This document shows, piece after piece, positions 33,970 to 42,609 of a stretch of 45,939 bases of DNA. Made by a program: the position numbers and the translations under genes. Below the pieces are notes generated by a model that saw nothing but the letters and a program-made list of their open reading frames with translations, was not told the DNA's origin and searched no databases. Each line of letters opens with the position of its first letter. Positions within the stretch are counted from its first letter, which is position 1. The stretch lies in contig JAEYTY010000090.1 of assembly GCA_023433775.1 (NCBI GenBank), forward strand, positions 1 to 45,939, given 5' to 3'. The DNA is from Pseudomonadota bacterium. Its GTDB lineage: Bacteria; Pseudomonadota; Alphaproteobacteria; Rhizobiales; Devosiaceae.

Positions 33970-35169
33970 CTAGTCGAAGAAGTCCTGATCTTCTTCCGCC
34001 AGATATTGCCGCGCCGCCTCGGGGATAAGATCAACACCCAGACCTGGGCGGTCGGGCACGGCGATCATGCCGTTCTTGACCGGTGTTCCCTCGAACCCTT
34101 CGGTAATGTCGTACCAGAAGGGTTCAAACCGCGCCGGATATTCAAAGGCGATGAAATTGTCGGGCAGCGTGGCGCAGACCTGCACCAGCGCCGCCATGCC
34201 GAAAATACCATTCGCGGTGCCATGCGGCGCCATGGCAATGCCGTGCAGATCAGCATATTCGGCAATCCATTTGAGCTCGGCAATGCCCCCGCAATCGCAG
34301 GGGTCCGGCCCCACGACATTGACCGCGTGCCCCTCGATCAGCTCCTTGAAATTCTGGCGCAGATAAATCTGCTCCCCGGTGTGGATCGGCGTCGTCGTGG
34401 CCCGTGTCACCTCGCGATAGACATCGGCATTGACGAAGGGCACCTGGTCGCCGGTGATCATGTCTTCCAGCCACAGCAGGTGAAGGTCTTCGACAGCCCG
34501 GGCAAAGCGCAGCGCGTCATGGGCCAGGAAGCCCGGCCCCGCATCAACCGCCAGACCATAATTCGGCCCCAGCGTCTCTTTCGCCGCCCGGATACAGGCG
34601 ACCATGTGCTCAAAACCGCTCTCGGTCAGCAATCCGCGATGCGGATAGGGATAGGGCGGGTTGGGATAGAGATCGCCGGTATGAAAACCCTCGATATCCA
34701 GCACCATCGAGGAGTGGAATGAGGTGGGCAGCTTGAACATGGTATAGCCCTCGGGGAGAGCCTTGGCATGTTCCGCCCATTTCACATATTCGTCGACGCC
34801 ATGCCCGATGCCGACCTCATGATGATAAAGCGTGCGATAGGCCCGCACATTGTCGCGCACCTTGCCGCCCAGCAGCCGGTAGATCGGCAGGCCCGCAGCC
34901 TTGCCGGCAATGTCCCATAGCGCCGTCTCGATGGCGCTGACCGCCGAGCCCCAGGGCTTGAAGCCGCCGCGTACGCGAATCCGCTTGACCACGCGCTCGA
35001 CATTGACCGGGTCCTGACCGATCAGTGCATCCCGCAGATACATGACAATGGGTTTGAGATAGGGCTTGGGCGTCTCGATCTGACACCAGCCCGTAATGCC
35101 TTCGTCAGTGACGATACGAATGACCGGGCTTTTGGCGATCACCGCACATTTGACGTCGATAATTTTCAT
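33970..35169 (-). CDS. Enolase-superfamily (mandelate racemase-type) acid-sugar dehydratase-like protein
   Basis: This 399-residue protein has the enolase-superfamily capping domain (about 1-125) and barrel. Metal ligands are D209, E235 and E266 (AVDAGPG, WLEDM, HTGEQ), and a His-Asp dyad is formed by H316 (APHGT) and D289. This places it in the MR subgroup beside D-galactonate and other acid-sugar dehydratases. The second-strand motif reads FKLPTS rather than the KxK of mandelate racemase, so the base chemistry and substrate may differ. It is last in a seven-gene minus-strand cluster. A precise substrate name would be a guess. Confidence 0.82.
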   Translation of the reverse strand: MKIIDVKCAVIAKSPVIRIVTDEGITGWCQIETPKPYLKPIVMYLRDALIGQDPVNVERVVKRIRVRGGFKPWGSAVSAIETALWDIAGKAAGLPIYRLLGGKVRDNVRAYRTLYHHEVGIGHGVDEYVKWAEHAKALPEGYTMFKLPTSFHSSMVLDIEGFHTGDLYPNPPYPYPHRGLLTESGFEHMVACIRAAKETLGPNYGLAVDAGPGFLAHDALRFARAVEDLHLLWLEDMITGDQVPFVNADVYREVTRATTTPIHTGEQIYLRQNFKELIEGHAVNVVGPDPCDCGGIAELKWIAEYADLHGIAMAPHGTANGIFGMAALVQVCATLPDNFIAFEYPARFEPFWYDITEGFEGTPVKNGMIAVPDRPGLGVDLIPEAARQYLAEEDQDFFD

Positions 35170-35193
35170 AATCTGACTTTCACTCCCCGCCGG

Positions 35194-35949
35194 TCAGCTA
35201 TTGCGCCCCACGCCTTCGGGGTTTTCAACCCGCCATTGCTGAAATTCTGCCTCTGCCTCCGGCGCCAGCGGATAGTAACGCCGCAAATCGCCGCCCTTGG
35301 CCAGCTGCAATCGGGAGAAATCCTCCCACTCGGCATGTTCGCTGCCATGGCGCAAAACCTCCTCGGCCAGTGCCACCGGCACCGACACGGCGCCATCGTC
35401 ATCGGCAATGATAATATCGCCCGGCATCACAAAGGTATTGCCGCAGGCAATCGGCACATTGACCGCATAGGGCATCAGGGTCGTCTGGGTATGGAAGTTC
35501 GGCGTCGTGCCACGGATCCAGTAGCCCAGGTCGAGGGCAAAAGCCTTCGATGCATCGCGGATGCATCCGTCGATCACCATGCCAATCCCGCCCTTGCCGG
35601 CAAAATAGGTCAGCATCATTTCGCCGAAAATGCCGCTGTCTTTATCGCCCCGTGCATCCACCACGACGATATCGCCCGGCTGCGTGTGATAGAGCACATG
35701 CCGGTGAAGCTGCTTTTCCCGGTCGCTATATTCGTCGTCACCGTAAAGGTCTTCGCGCTTGGGCATGAATTGCAGGGTAAGCGCGGGACCGGCAATTGCT
35801 CTGCCGCGCGTATGGGGCGTCGGGCCTTTGATATAGGGGTCGCGAATGCCCAGCTTGTAGAGCTCGCTGCTGGCCGTCGCGCTGCCGACCTTGGCGAGCG
35901 CCGCCACCAGCTCTGGGGATGGGCGGGTAATATCAGGGGTATGGGTCAC
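35194..35949 (-). CDS. RraA-like / 4-hydroxy-4-methyl-2-oxoglutarate aldolase family protein
   Basis: This 251-residue protein has the RraA/HMG-aldolase core: PGDIVVVDARGDKD near 91-104, GEMMLTYFAGKG, then the catalytic IDGCIRD (D127, R131, D132) and PGDIIIADDDGAVSVP. Aldolases of this family cleave 4-hydroxy-2-oxo acids to pyruvate and can decarboxylate oxaloacetate; the RNase E regulator RraA is a shorter homologue. In this catabolic context an aldolase role is likelier. The GTG at 35949 has GGGAGA upstream; a longer extension into the spacer is not protein-like. Confidence 0.83.
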   Translation of the reverse strand: MTHTPDITRPSPELVAALAKVGSATASSELYKLGIRDPYIKGPTPHTRGRAIAGPALTLQFMPKREDLYGDDEYSDREKQLHRHVLYHTQPGDIVVVDARGDKDSGIFGEMMLTYFAGKGGIGMVIDGCIRDASKAFALDLGYWIRGTTPNFHTQTTLMPYAVNVPIACGNTFVMPGDIIIADDDGAVSVPVALAEEVLRHGSEHAEWEDFSRLQLAKGGDLRRYYPLAPEAEAEFQQWRVENPEGVGRNS

Positions 35950-35992
35950 TTTTTTCTCCCTACATGCCCGGCCATGCGCGCCGGGCTGAAAT

Positions 35993-36742
35993 TCAGATAA
36001 GGCTGGCGCTGACTGTGCCGATGGGTTCGATTTTTCCTTGGACCTGTCCCGCGGCGCTGGCCGCAATCGGCCCGATGCGTGCGCCGGTAATGATCACCTG
36101 TCCGGCCTCAAGGCCGCCCAGCCGGGCACTGCCATTGGCGAGATCGGTACAGGCATCGAGCAGGTCATCCAGCAATCGCCCACCCGCCTGCCGATGCGTT
36201 TCGCCCAGATAGTCGAGCGTCAGGCTGGTGGTGCCGAGGTCGAAACCTGCCCAGTCTGCCAATCCGGTGCCGACCACCACGCCGGCCGCGTTCTGGCCAT
36301 CGGCCAGCACCTCCAGCGGCGCGCGCGCCCGCCTATCGGCATATCGCGATGAAAACAGCTCGAGACAGACCCGCAATTCGCCAAGGGCGGCGATCACGTC
36401 GTCCCGCCCATAGGGACGATCACGTGGTGGCAGGCTCTCCGCCACGAGGAAACAGACTTCCAGCTCCAGCTCGCAGCGTGGGAAGGCGGCCAGCGGCACA
36501 TTGGCATTGTTCATGAACACGCCCCCTGCCGGAATGGGCGCCCAGTTGAATTTGACGCCATCCTTGGAGGGCGCGGTTTTCCACCCGCCGATCGCGCCAC
36601 TTGCGGCGGTCACCAGGTCCTGGATCGCATAGGCCTCATCTGGCGTATCCGGCATCAGTTCCAGCGGCAGTGATTGCAGGGCCTGGCCGCTGCGTCGCGC
36701 CGAAAGCAACAGGTCGGCAGCAGTATCGATTTTGCGGGACAT
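35993..36742 (-). CDS. MhpD/FAH-family 2-oxo-acid hydratase-like protein
   Basis: This 249-residue protein resembles 2-keto-4-pentenoate hydratase and 4-oxalocrotonate decarboxylase within the FAH superfamily. Metal-ligand text is CELELEVCF (E91, E93, E95) followed by later Asp-rich segments. The family hydrates or cleaves 2-oxo-enoic or 2,4-dioxo acids. It starts 5 bases after the ABC ATPase stop and precedes the RraA-like gene, so its substrate is probably a product of the imported acid. Confidence 0.8.
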   Translation of the reverse strand: MSRKIDTAADLLLSARRSGQALQSLPLELMPDTPDEAYAIQDLVTAASGAIGGWKTAPSKDGVKFNWAPIPAGGVFMNNANVPLAAFPRCELELEVCFLVAESLPPRDRPYGRDDVIAALGELRVCLELFSSRYADRRARAPLEVLADGQNAAGVVVGTGLADWAGFDLGTTSLTLDYLGETHRQAGGRLLDDLLDACTDLANGSARLGGLEAGQVIITGARIGPIAASAAGQVQGKIEPIGTVSASLI

Positions 36743-36747
36743 GATGG

Positions 36748-37524
36748 TCAGTGACTCAATATCTGGGCGAGGAATTCGCGGGTGCGGGGGTGCTTTGGCG
36801 CGGTGAAGAAGGTTTCGGGATCGGCGCTTTCCACGATCTTCCCCTCGTCCATGAAGATGACGCGGTCGGCCACGGCCCGGGCAAAGCCCATTTCATGGGT
36901 CACGCAGATCATGGTCATGCCGTCGCGCGCCAGGTCGATCATGGTGTCGAGCACCTCCTTGACCATTTCGGGGTCAAGGGCGGAGGTCGGCTCATCGAAC
37001 AGCATCACCTGTGGGCTCATGCACAGGGCGCGGGCAATGGCGACGCGCTGCTGCTGGCCACCCGAGAGCTGCGCCGGATATTTGTCGGCCTGGTCGCCGA
37101 TGCGAACACGCTGAAGCAGTCGCAGCGCTGTCTCGCGCGCCTGTTCCCGGCTCTGCCGCTTGGTCTTGACCGGCGCCAGCATACAATTTTCGAGCACCGT
37201 CAGATGCGGAAACAGGTTGAACTGCTGGAACACCATGCCGATGTCGCGACGCACATCCTGGATCTTGCGGTTGCGCTCCGATACAGCCGCGCCGTTAAAG
37301 ACTATGTCGCCGCTCTGGTGCCCCTCGAGCTGGTTGATGCAGCGGATAAGGGTGGACTTGCCCGAGCCTGATGGTCCGCAGACCACGATCCGCTCGCCAC
37401 GTTTGACGACCAGGTCCACGTCGGTCAGTGCCTGGAAGGAGCCGAACCACTTGTTGACGCCGGTCATGCTGATCAATGCGCCGCTCGTCTCGTCTGGCGC
37501 TGCCGGTGTGCTGGTTACACTCAT
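36748..37524 (-). CDS. Amino-acid-type ABC transporter ATP-binding protein
   Basis: This 258-residue ATPase energises uptake. Walker A is GPSGSGKST at 50-58, the signature LSGGQQQRVAIARAL and the Walker B/D-loop FDEPTSALD are intact. It closely matches GlnQ-type ATPases of polar-amino-acid importers. The ATG at 37524 has GAGGAA upstream. It lies between the binding-protein gene and the FAH gene. Confidence 0.93.
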   Translation of the reverse strand: MSVTSTPAAPDETSGALISMTGVNKWFGSFQALTDVDLVVKRGERIVVCGPSGSGKSTLIRCINQLEGHQSGDIVFNGAAVSERNRKIQDVRRDIGMVFQQFNLFPHLTVLENCMLAPVKTKRQSREQARETALRLLQRVRIGDQADKYPAQLSGGQQQRVAIARALCMSPQVMLFDEPTSALDPEMVKEVLDTMIDLARDGMTMICVTHEMGFARAVADRVIFMDEGKIVESADPETFFTAPKHPRTREFLAQILSH

Positions 37525-37586
37525 CTTGTTTCCTCGTGGCAATGGGATGGCGCCAGGGGCAGGCGCCATCCTTCTTGTTGTTCCGA

Positions 37587-38396
37587 TCAGATGTCGCTGG
37601 TCAGTTCCGGCAGATCGGCATTGAGCCACTTGCGGTTGATTGTGTTGAGTTCACCGCTCTCGATCATTTCGGCGATATAGCCATTGATCGTCGCCGCGAG
37701 TTCTTCACTGCCCAGGCGCAGGGCGACACCCTGGATCTGCTGATAGAGCACGAACTTGGTTTCGTGCGTTTCAGACATCTGCTTGTCGAGTTCGAGCGCC
37801 ACGAGCGAGCTGACCACAGCGCCATCCACCTGTCCGGCCAGCACGGCCTGATAAACAGCCGAAACTTCGTCAAAACGCTGGATCTGCGTCTCGGCCGGGG
37901 CCTCGCGCGTCACAATCGTATCCTGCGGGCTGGCGCGGGCCACGCCGATCCGGTAGCCGCCGAGGTCACCATAGTCGGCGACATCAACATCCTTGCGGGC
38001 ATACATCACGCCCTGGATCGCCGAATAGGGATCGGAAAACAGCACCTGTTCCGAGCGCTCCGGCGTAATGGCCAGCGAGGCGATGACCATGTCGATCTGG
38101 CCGGTCTGAAGATAGGGAATGCGGTTGGGACCGGTCACCGGCACCAGTTCCAGATTGACGCCCATCTTGTCGGCAATGGCCTTGGCCACGTCGATATCAA
38201 GGCCATCGGGCTGGTTCTGCTCGTTCATGATGCCGAATGGTGGAAAGTCGACCAATACGCCAACCTTGACGCTCCCGGCGGCCTGAATGTCCTCCAGCGT
38301 GATCTGGTTCTGCGCCATGGCCGCGCCGGTCATCATGGCCAGACCGGCAACGGCCACCCCGGCCATGCGTGTAAGCTTCTTGAGATTGTCCAACAT
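37587..38396 (-). CDS. ABC transporter periplasmic substrate-binding protein
   Basis: This 269-residue protein has a signal peptide cleaved near AMAQ (about residue 29) and a family-3 solute-binding fold: KVGVLVDFPPFG, GLDIDVAKAIADKMG, LVPVTGPNRIPYLQ, DMVIASLAITPERSEQV and FSDPY. Ligands of this family are amino acids and related small acids; the arginine in PNRIPYL and R in TPERSE would contact a carboxylate. The ATG at 38396 has AGGAGGA upstream. Confidence 0.92.
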   Translation of the reverse strand: MLDNLKKLTRMAGVAVAGLAMMTGAAMAQNQITLEDIQAAGSVKVGVLVDFPPFGIMNEQNQPDGLDIDVAKAIADKMGVNLELVPVTGPNRIPYLQTGQIDMVIASLAITPERSEQVLFSDPYSAIQGVMYARKDVDVADYGDLGGYRIGVARASPQDTIVTREAPAETQIQRFDEVSAVYQAVLAGQVDGAVVSSLVALELDKQMSETHETKFVLYQQIQGVALRLGSEELAATINGYIAEMIESGELNTINRKWLNADLPELTSDI

Positions 38397-38440
38397 GTAT
38401 TCCTCCTCTGTTAGATTTTGATCCGCCGTTCTGCGGCGGA

Positions 38441-39094
38441 TTATCGGGTTGCAGTGGCCAGACGCTTTTCCAGTCGCGCGCTGAGGTAAGACAGGGGCCA
38501 GCACAGGATGAAGTAGATGCCGGCCACGATGCTGAAGACCAGGAAGGGCTTGAACGTCACATTGTTGATGATCTGTCCGGTGCGGGTCAGCTCGATGAAG
38601 CCGATGATCGCCGTCACCGAGGTCATCTTGATCAGCTGGACCAGAAACCCGACCGTTGGCGGAATGGCGATCCTGACGGCCTGCGGCAGCACCACCTCGG
38701 CCATAGTCTGCACATAGGTGAGCCCGAGCGCCTTGGATGCCTCGACCTGCCCGCGCGGCACTGCGGCAATGCAGCCGCGCCAGATATCGCCAAGATAGGC
38801 GCTGGCGTGCAGCGTCAACCCGACCGCCGCGGCAATCCAGGGATTGATATTGAAGCCAAGCACGCTGGCGCCGAAAAACACCAGAAACAGCTGCATCAGC
38901 AGCGGCGTGCCCTGGAAGGTAACAATAAAGGCCGATGCGAACATGCGCCCGGCGCGGAATGTGCCGACACGCAAGAGGGCGATGGCCATGCCGCCGATCG
39001 CCCCGCCGATAAGGGCGATGAGCGAGAGCAGCAGCGTCCACTGCGTGGCATAGACGATGGTCAGAAATTCATTGATTCCGAATGCGCGTATCAT
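38441..39094 (-). CDS. Amino-acid-type ABC transporter permease (second)
   Basis: This 217-residue inner-membrane permease has about five helices and the HisM/GlnP signature around the EAA loop (VPRGQVEASKALGLTYVQT, then VVLPQAVRIAIPP). It should pair with the next upstream permease as a heterodimer. Start ATG 39094, 8 bases after the other permease stop. Confidence 0.92.
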   Translation of the reverse strand: MIRAFGINEFLTIVYATQWTLLLSLIALIGGAIGGMAIALLRVGTFRAGRMFASAFIVTFQGTPLLMQLFLVFFGASVLGFNINPWIAAAVGLTLHASAYLGDIWRGCIAAVPRGQVEASKALGLTYVQTMAEVVLPQAVRIAIPPTVGFLVQLIKMTSVTAIIGFIELTRTGQIINNVTFKPFLVFSIVAGIYFILCWPLSYLSARLEKRLATATR

Positions 39095-39102
39095 GGCTGA
39101 CC

Positions 39103-39771
39103 CTACTTATCCGGATAGGCGAAGAGACGACGGAAGAGCAGGCTGAACAGCGCCGAAAAGCCGATCCCCATGACGAAATAGATGCCCGTCACGATGATGT
39201 AGACTTCAAAGCTGGCAAAGGTCCGGGACGCGACATCATTGGCAATCGCGGTCAGCTCTTCTGCCGAAATGGCCGAAATCACGCTCGATTGCAGCATCAG
39301 CAGCACATATTGGCTGGTAAGCGCGGGATAGACCGATTTGAGCGCGGGCTTGAGCACAACGCTGGTAAACACCTGCAACCGGCTGAGCCCGAGCGCCAGC
39401 CCGGCCTCGGTCTGGCCCTTGGGAATGGACTCGATCCCCGCCCGCAGGATTTCGGTGACATAGGCCGCCACATTAAGCACCAGCGCCACCAGCGCCGACA
39501 TATTCGGGTCGAACCGCACACCCAGGCTCGGCAGGCCAAAATAGACGATGAAAATCTGCACGAGGAACGGCGTGTTGCGGATCACCTCGACATAGGCGCT
39601 GATCAGCCATTTCACCGGCGCCGGCCCCGCCATCCGGGCGACGGCACTCGCTATCGCCACGAGAATGCCGATGGCCATGGCGATCATCGAAAGCTGTACC
39701 GTCAGCCACGCGCCGACGAACAATTCCGGCAGGCTGCCCAGCACCAGATCAAAGCGGAACTGATAGTTCAC
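39103..39771 (-). CDS. Amino-acid-type ABC transporter permease (first)
   Basis: This 222-residue permease is the first gene of the minus-strand cluster. MNYQFRFDLVLGSLPELF then WLTVQLSMIAMAIG is a typical GltJ/HisQ-like start, and the EAA loop is in IPKGQTEAGLALGLSRLQV with VVLKPALKSVYPAL. The start is GTG at 39771 with a G-rich but not classic ribosome-binding stretch. Confidence 0.92.
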   Translation of the reverse strand: MNYQFRFDLVLGSLPELFVGAWLTVQLSMIAMAIGILVAIASAVARMAGPAPVKWLISAYVEVIRNTPFLVQIFIVYFGLPSLGVRFDPNMSALVALVLNVAAYVTEILRAGIESIPKGQTEAGLALGLSRLQVFTSVVLKPALKSVYPALTSQYVLLMLQSSVISAISAEELTAIANDVASRTFASFEVYIIVTGIYFVMGIGFSALFSLLFRRLFAYPDK

Positions 39772-40131
39772 AGAGCCGCCCCACGCCGTGCCACAGCCGC
39801 GTTCCGGCCTCTACCATTCAACTTATCAGAAGAGTTTGCAGCCGGGGCCTGCGCGCCCACATGCGCCAACCTAGGCACATCCCAAAGGGCTGTTGCATCA
39901 TTAAACATATGATGTTGAATGAATTTAAGTAAAATCACGTCGCTCTCCGGAACCACTGCAAGCCTGCAGTGAGGCCAAAATGATCAAGCTGATCTGGACC
40001 CCACCTATCACTTATCTTATATGTTGTAAACCGCACGGGCCGAAAAGGACCGATTTGACGAGAGAACGAGGGTCAAACGGCAGTTGCGCTCGGGAAACCT
40101 ATTTAATATGTTGCGCAAACCGGGGGATAAT
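39772..40131. promoter_or_regulatory. Divergent control region of the acid-catabolism cluster
   Basis: No convincing gene is present in these 360 bases. At 39896-39914 an inverted repeat CATCAT, 7 bases, ATGATG lies in an AT-rich tract and is a candidate operator for the divergent GntR regulator. Two related sequences ATATGTTGTAAACC near 40019 and ATATGTTGCGCAAACC near 40106 precede the regulator. A 62-codon GTG-start ORF on the minus strand is not protein-like. Confidence 0.45.
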
Positions 40132-40848
40132 ATGGCTTCTGAACGCGCACCTTTGTCTGAAGGCATTAGCGACAAGCTGATCGAGATGATCGCTGTCGGA
40201 GAACTGAAATTGAACGATCCTCTGCCCTCCGAAGCAGAGCTGACCGTCCGTTTCGGGGTCAGCAAGCCCGTGGTGCGCGAAGCGCTCAAGCAGCTCGCCC
40301 TGTTCGGCATTGTCGAAATCCGCCAGGGGCGCGTGGCGCGGGTCAAGGCACTCGATTCATCGGTGCTCGAAGGCTTTTTTCGCCTGGCCGTCCGCTCGGA
40401 CAGCAATGGCCTGCGCGACGCGATTGATCTACGCCGCGCCGTCGAAGTCGAGCTGGCCGAGCTGGCCGCAGCGCGGGCCACCCGTGAAACACAGCGGCCG
40501 CTGGAAGACGCCTATCGCGTCATGGAGCGCAACATCGATTCCCTTGATCCATGGCTGGAGGGCGACTTCGCTTTCCACATGGCCCTGGCCCACGCCTCCG
40601 AAAACGCCATCATGCAACACACGATCAAGGGCCTCAGCGGTGTCATCCGCTATACCCAGCGCCTGCTGGGTGTGCAGACCGATCTTCGCGATGCCCGCAA
40701 GACGCTCAAGCGCCACGAGGCAATCCTGCAGGCCGTGCTGGATCGCGACCCGCCGGCCGCCGGCGCAGCCATGCGCGTCCATTTTGATTCTTTCCGGCCG
40801 GTATTGGCGGTGATCGGCACAGATCGCAGCCGCCTGGCCCGCATTTGA
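40132..40848 (+). CDS. GntR family (FCD) regulator of the acid-catabolism cluster
   Basis: This 238-residue regulator has an N-terminal winged HTH (LPSEAELTVRFGVSKPVVRE, then LALFGIVEIRQGRVARV) and an FCD domain with DLRRAVEVELAELAA, DFAFHMALAHAS and RHEAILQAVLDRD, which hold the usual metal/ligand His residues. FadR/DgoR/UxuR-type regulators of this class often control sugar-acid operons. Start ATG 40132 with GGGGGA upstream. It faces the transport operon and leads two oxidoreductase genes. Confidence 0.9.
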   Translation: MASERAPLSEGISDKLIEMIAVGELKLNDPLPSEAELTVRFGVSKPVVREALKQLALFGIVEIRQGRVARVKALDSSVLEGFFRLAVRSDSNGLRDAIDLRRAVEVELAELAAARATRETQRPLEDAYRVMERNIDSLDPWLEGDFAFHMALAHASENAIMQHTIKGLSGVIRYTQRLLGVQTDLRDARKTLKRHEAILQAVLDRDPPAAGAAMRVHFDSFRPVLAVIGTDRSRLARI

Positions 40849-40866
40849 CAAGGACTACATTTTTAC

Positions 40867-41829
40867 ATGACCAATTCGAGCGCCATCACCGTCTTGCAGA
40901 CGAGTGAGCTTCCCGCGCCAGCGGAACACTTTCTCAAAAATCATTTCCAGCTCCTGCGCGTGCCCGAAGACAAGACAGCGCGGCAGGATTTTCTCTCTCG
41001 ACACGGCAGTGAAATCCGCGCCATTGCCGGCAGCGGCAAGGGCAAGGTCGATGTCGCGATGCTCGCCGCCCTGCCCAATCTGGAGATCATTTCCGTGCAG
41101 TCCGCCGGGCTCGATGGCATCGACACAAAGGCAGTTGCCGCCCGCTCCATCCCCATCTCCAATACATCCACCGTGCTGGCCGATGACGTCGCCGATCTCG
41201 CCCTCTGGCTGGTGCTGGGCACCACGCGAAAGCTTGTCGAGGCCGACGCCTTCATCCGCCGCGGCGAGTGGACCTATGTCAATATGTACCCATTGGGCAA
41301 AACCATCAGCACAATGAAAATCGGCATTATTGGCCTCGGCCATATCGGCAAGGCCATCGCCCGGCGGCTCGAAATGCTCGGCGCTGAAGTGGCCTATACC
41401 GGCCGCTCAAAGCAGCATGGCGAGCAGTGCCGCTACTTCCCCGATACCGAAGCGCTCGCCATCTGGAGCGATGTCCTCGTCGTCAGCTGCCCCGCCACTG
41501 CGGAAACCCACCATCTGGTCAACGAAGCCGTCATCAAGGCCCTCGGCCCCGACGGCATTCTCGTCAACATTGCCCGCGGCTCCATCGTCGATGAAGCGGC
41601 ACTGGCACGGGCGATAGCGTCCGGGGCTCTCTATGGAGCAGGGCTCGACGTCTTCGAGTTCGAACCCGAAATCGCCCAGGCCCTTGTCGAGAGCAACCGC
41701 ACCATCCTGCTCCCACATATCGGCAGCGCCACCGAGGGCACCCGCAACCGCATGTGGCAACACATGATCGAAGTCCTCCTGGCCCATTTCGACATGCCGC
41801 CAGCCGATTGGAGCGCCTTGGGCAAATGA
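40867..41829 (+). CDS. D-2-hydroxyacid dehydrogenase
   Basis: This 320-residue NAD(P)-dependent dehydrogenase has the Rossmann motif GLGHIG at 156-161 and the catalytic R237 (NIARGS), E266 (DVFEFEP) and H284 (LLPHIGS). Family members reduce glyoxylate, hydroxypyruvate or other 2-oxo acids. The specific acid is unknown. It starts 18 bases after the regulator, and its stop overlaps the SDR start as ATGA at 41826-41829. Confidence 0.9.
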   Translation: MTNSSAITVLQTSELPAPAEHFLKNHFQLLRVPEDKTARQDFLSRHGSEIRAIAGSGKGKVDVAMLAALPNLEIISVQSAGLDGIDTKAVAARSIPISNTSTVLADDVADLALWLVLGTTRKLVEADAFIRRGEWTYVNMYPLGKTISTMKIGIIGLGHIGKAIARRLEMLGAEVAYTGRSKQHGEQCRYFPDTEALAIWSDVLVVSCPATAETHHLVNEAVIKALGPDGILVNIARGSIVDEAALARAIASGALYGAGLDVFEFEPEIAQALVESNRTILLPHIGSATEGTRNRMWQHMIEVLLAHFDMPPADWSALGK

Positions 41830-42599
41830 CCACGCCATCCGCCAGCAATTCGCCCGCCACCGATCATGATCTCACCGGCCGCCTTGCCATCATAACCGGT
41901 GGCGCCAGCGGCATCGGCCTTGCCTGTGCCCATGGCTTCACCCAGCGCGGCGCCCGGGTCGTCATTGCCGATCACGACGAAGCCGCCCTGATCAAGGCCG
42001 CTGAAGCTCTGCCCGGTGTCACTACCGCAAAAGTGGACATTTCCGACCAGAAGGCCATCGACGCCCTCTTCGCCCAACATGCCGATGTGTCCGTGCTCAT
42101 CAACAGCGCCGGTATCGCCCGGCGTCATGCCGCCATTGATCACCCGATGGATGATTGGGACCGTGTCGCCGCGATCAACATGACCGGCACTTTCCTCTGC
42201 GCCCGCGCCGCCGCCCGCCAGATGATTGCCGCCGGCCGCAGCGGCAGCATCATCAATATCGCTTCGATCATGGGCCTGTCCGGCGGCGGCCTTTACCCCA
42301 ATATTTCCTATCAGACGACCAAGGGCGCGGTGGTCAACATGACCCGGGCACTGGCCATTGAGTGGGCGGGCAATGGCATTCGCGTTAATGCCGTCGCGCC
42401 CACCTATGTGAGAACACCCTTCATCGCGCCGCTCCTCGAACAGCCCGATCTGGTCGCAAAGATCATGGCGATGACGCCGCTGGCCGATTTCGCCACGCCC
42501 GGAGACATCGCCAATGCCGCGATCTTCCTCGCGTCAGATGCCGCACGGATGATTACCGGCCACACATTGCCGGTCGATGGCGGCTTTCTCGCCCAATAA
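41826..42599 (+). CDS. SDR family oxidoreductase
   Basis: This 257-residue short-chain dehydrogenase has TGGASGIG at 24-31, an NSAG variant of NNAG near 93-96, and the catalytic S147, Y162 and K166 (SYQTTK). Classical SDRs of this size oxidise sugar or sugar-acid hydroxyls such as C4 of a 2-keto-3-deoxy acid. Coupled to the dehydrogenase by ATGA, it may supply the oxidised substrate for the FAH/RraA steps. Confidence 0.9.
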   Translation: MTTPSASNSPATDHDLTGRLAIITGGASGIGLACAHGFTQRGARVVIADHDEAALIKAAEALPGVTTAKVDISDQKAIDALFAQHADVSVLINSAGIARRHAAIDHPMDDWDRVAAINMTGTFLCARAAARQMIAAGRSGSIINIASIMGLSGGGLYPNISYQTTKGAVVNMTRALAIEWAGNGIRVNAVAPTYVRTPFIAPLLEQPDLVAKIMAMTPLADFATPGDIANAAIFLASDAARMITGHTLPVDGGFLAQ

Positions 42600-42609
42600 C
42601 GAATAAAGC

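Noticed and set aside
39768..39956. A 62-codon minus-strand ORF overlapping the first permease start as GTGA
   Set aside because: GTG start, odd composition and no domain; it lies in a control region. The overlap could be chance.
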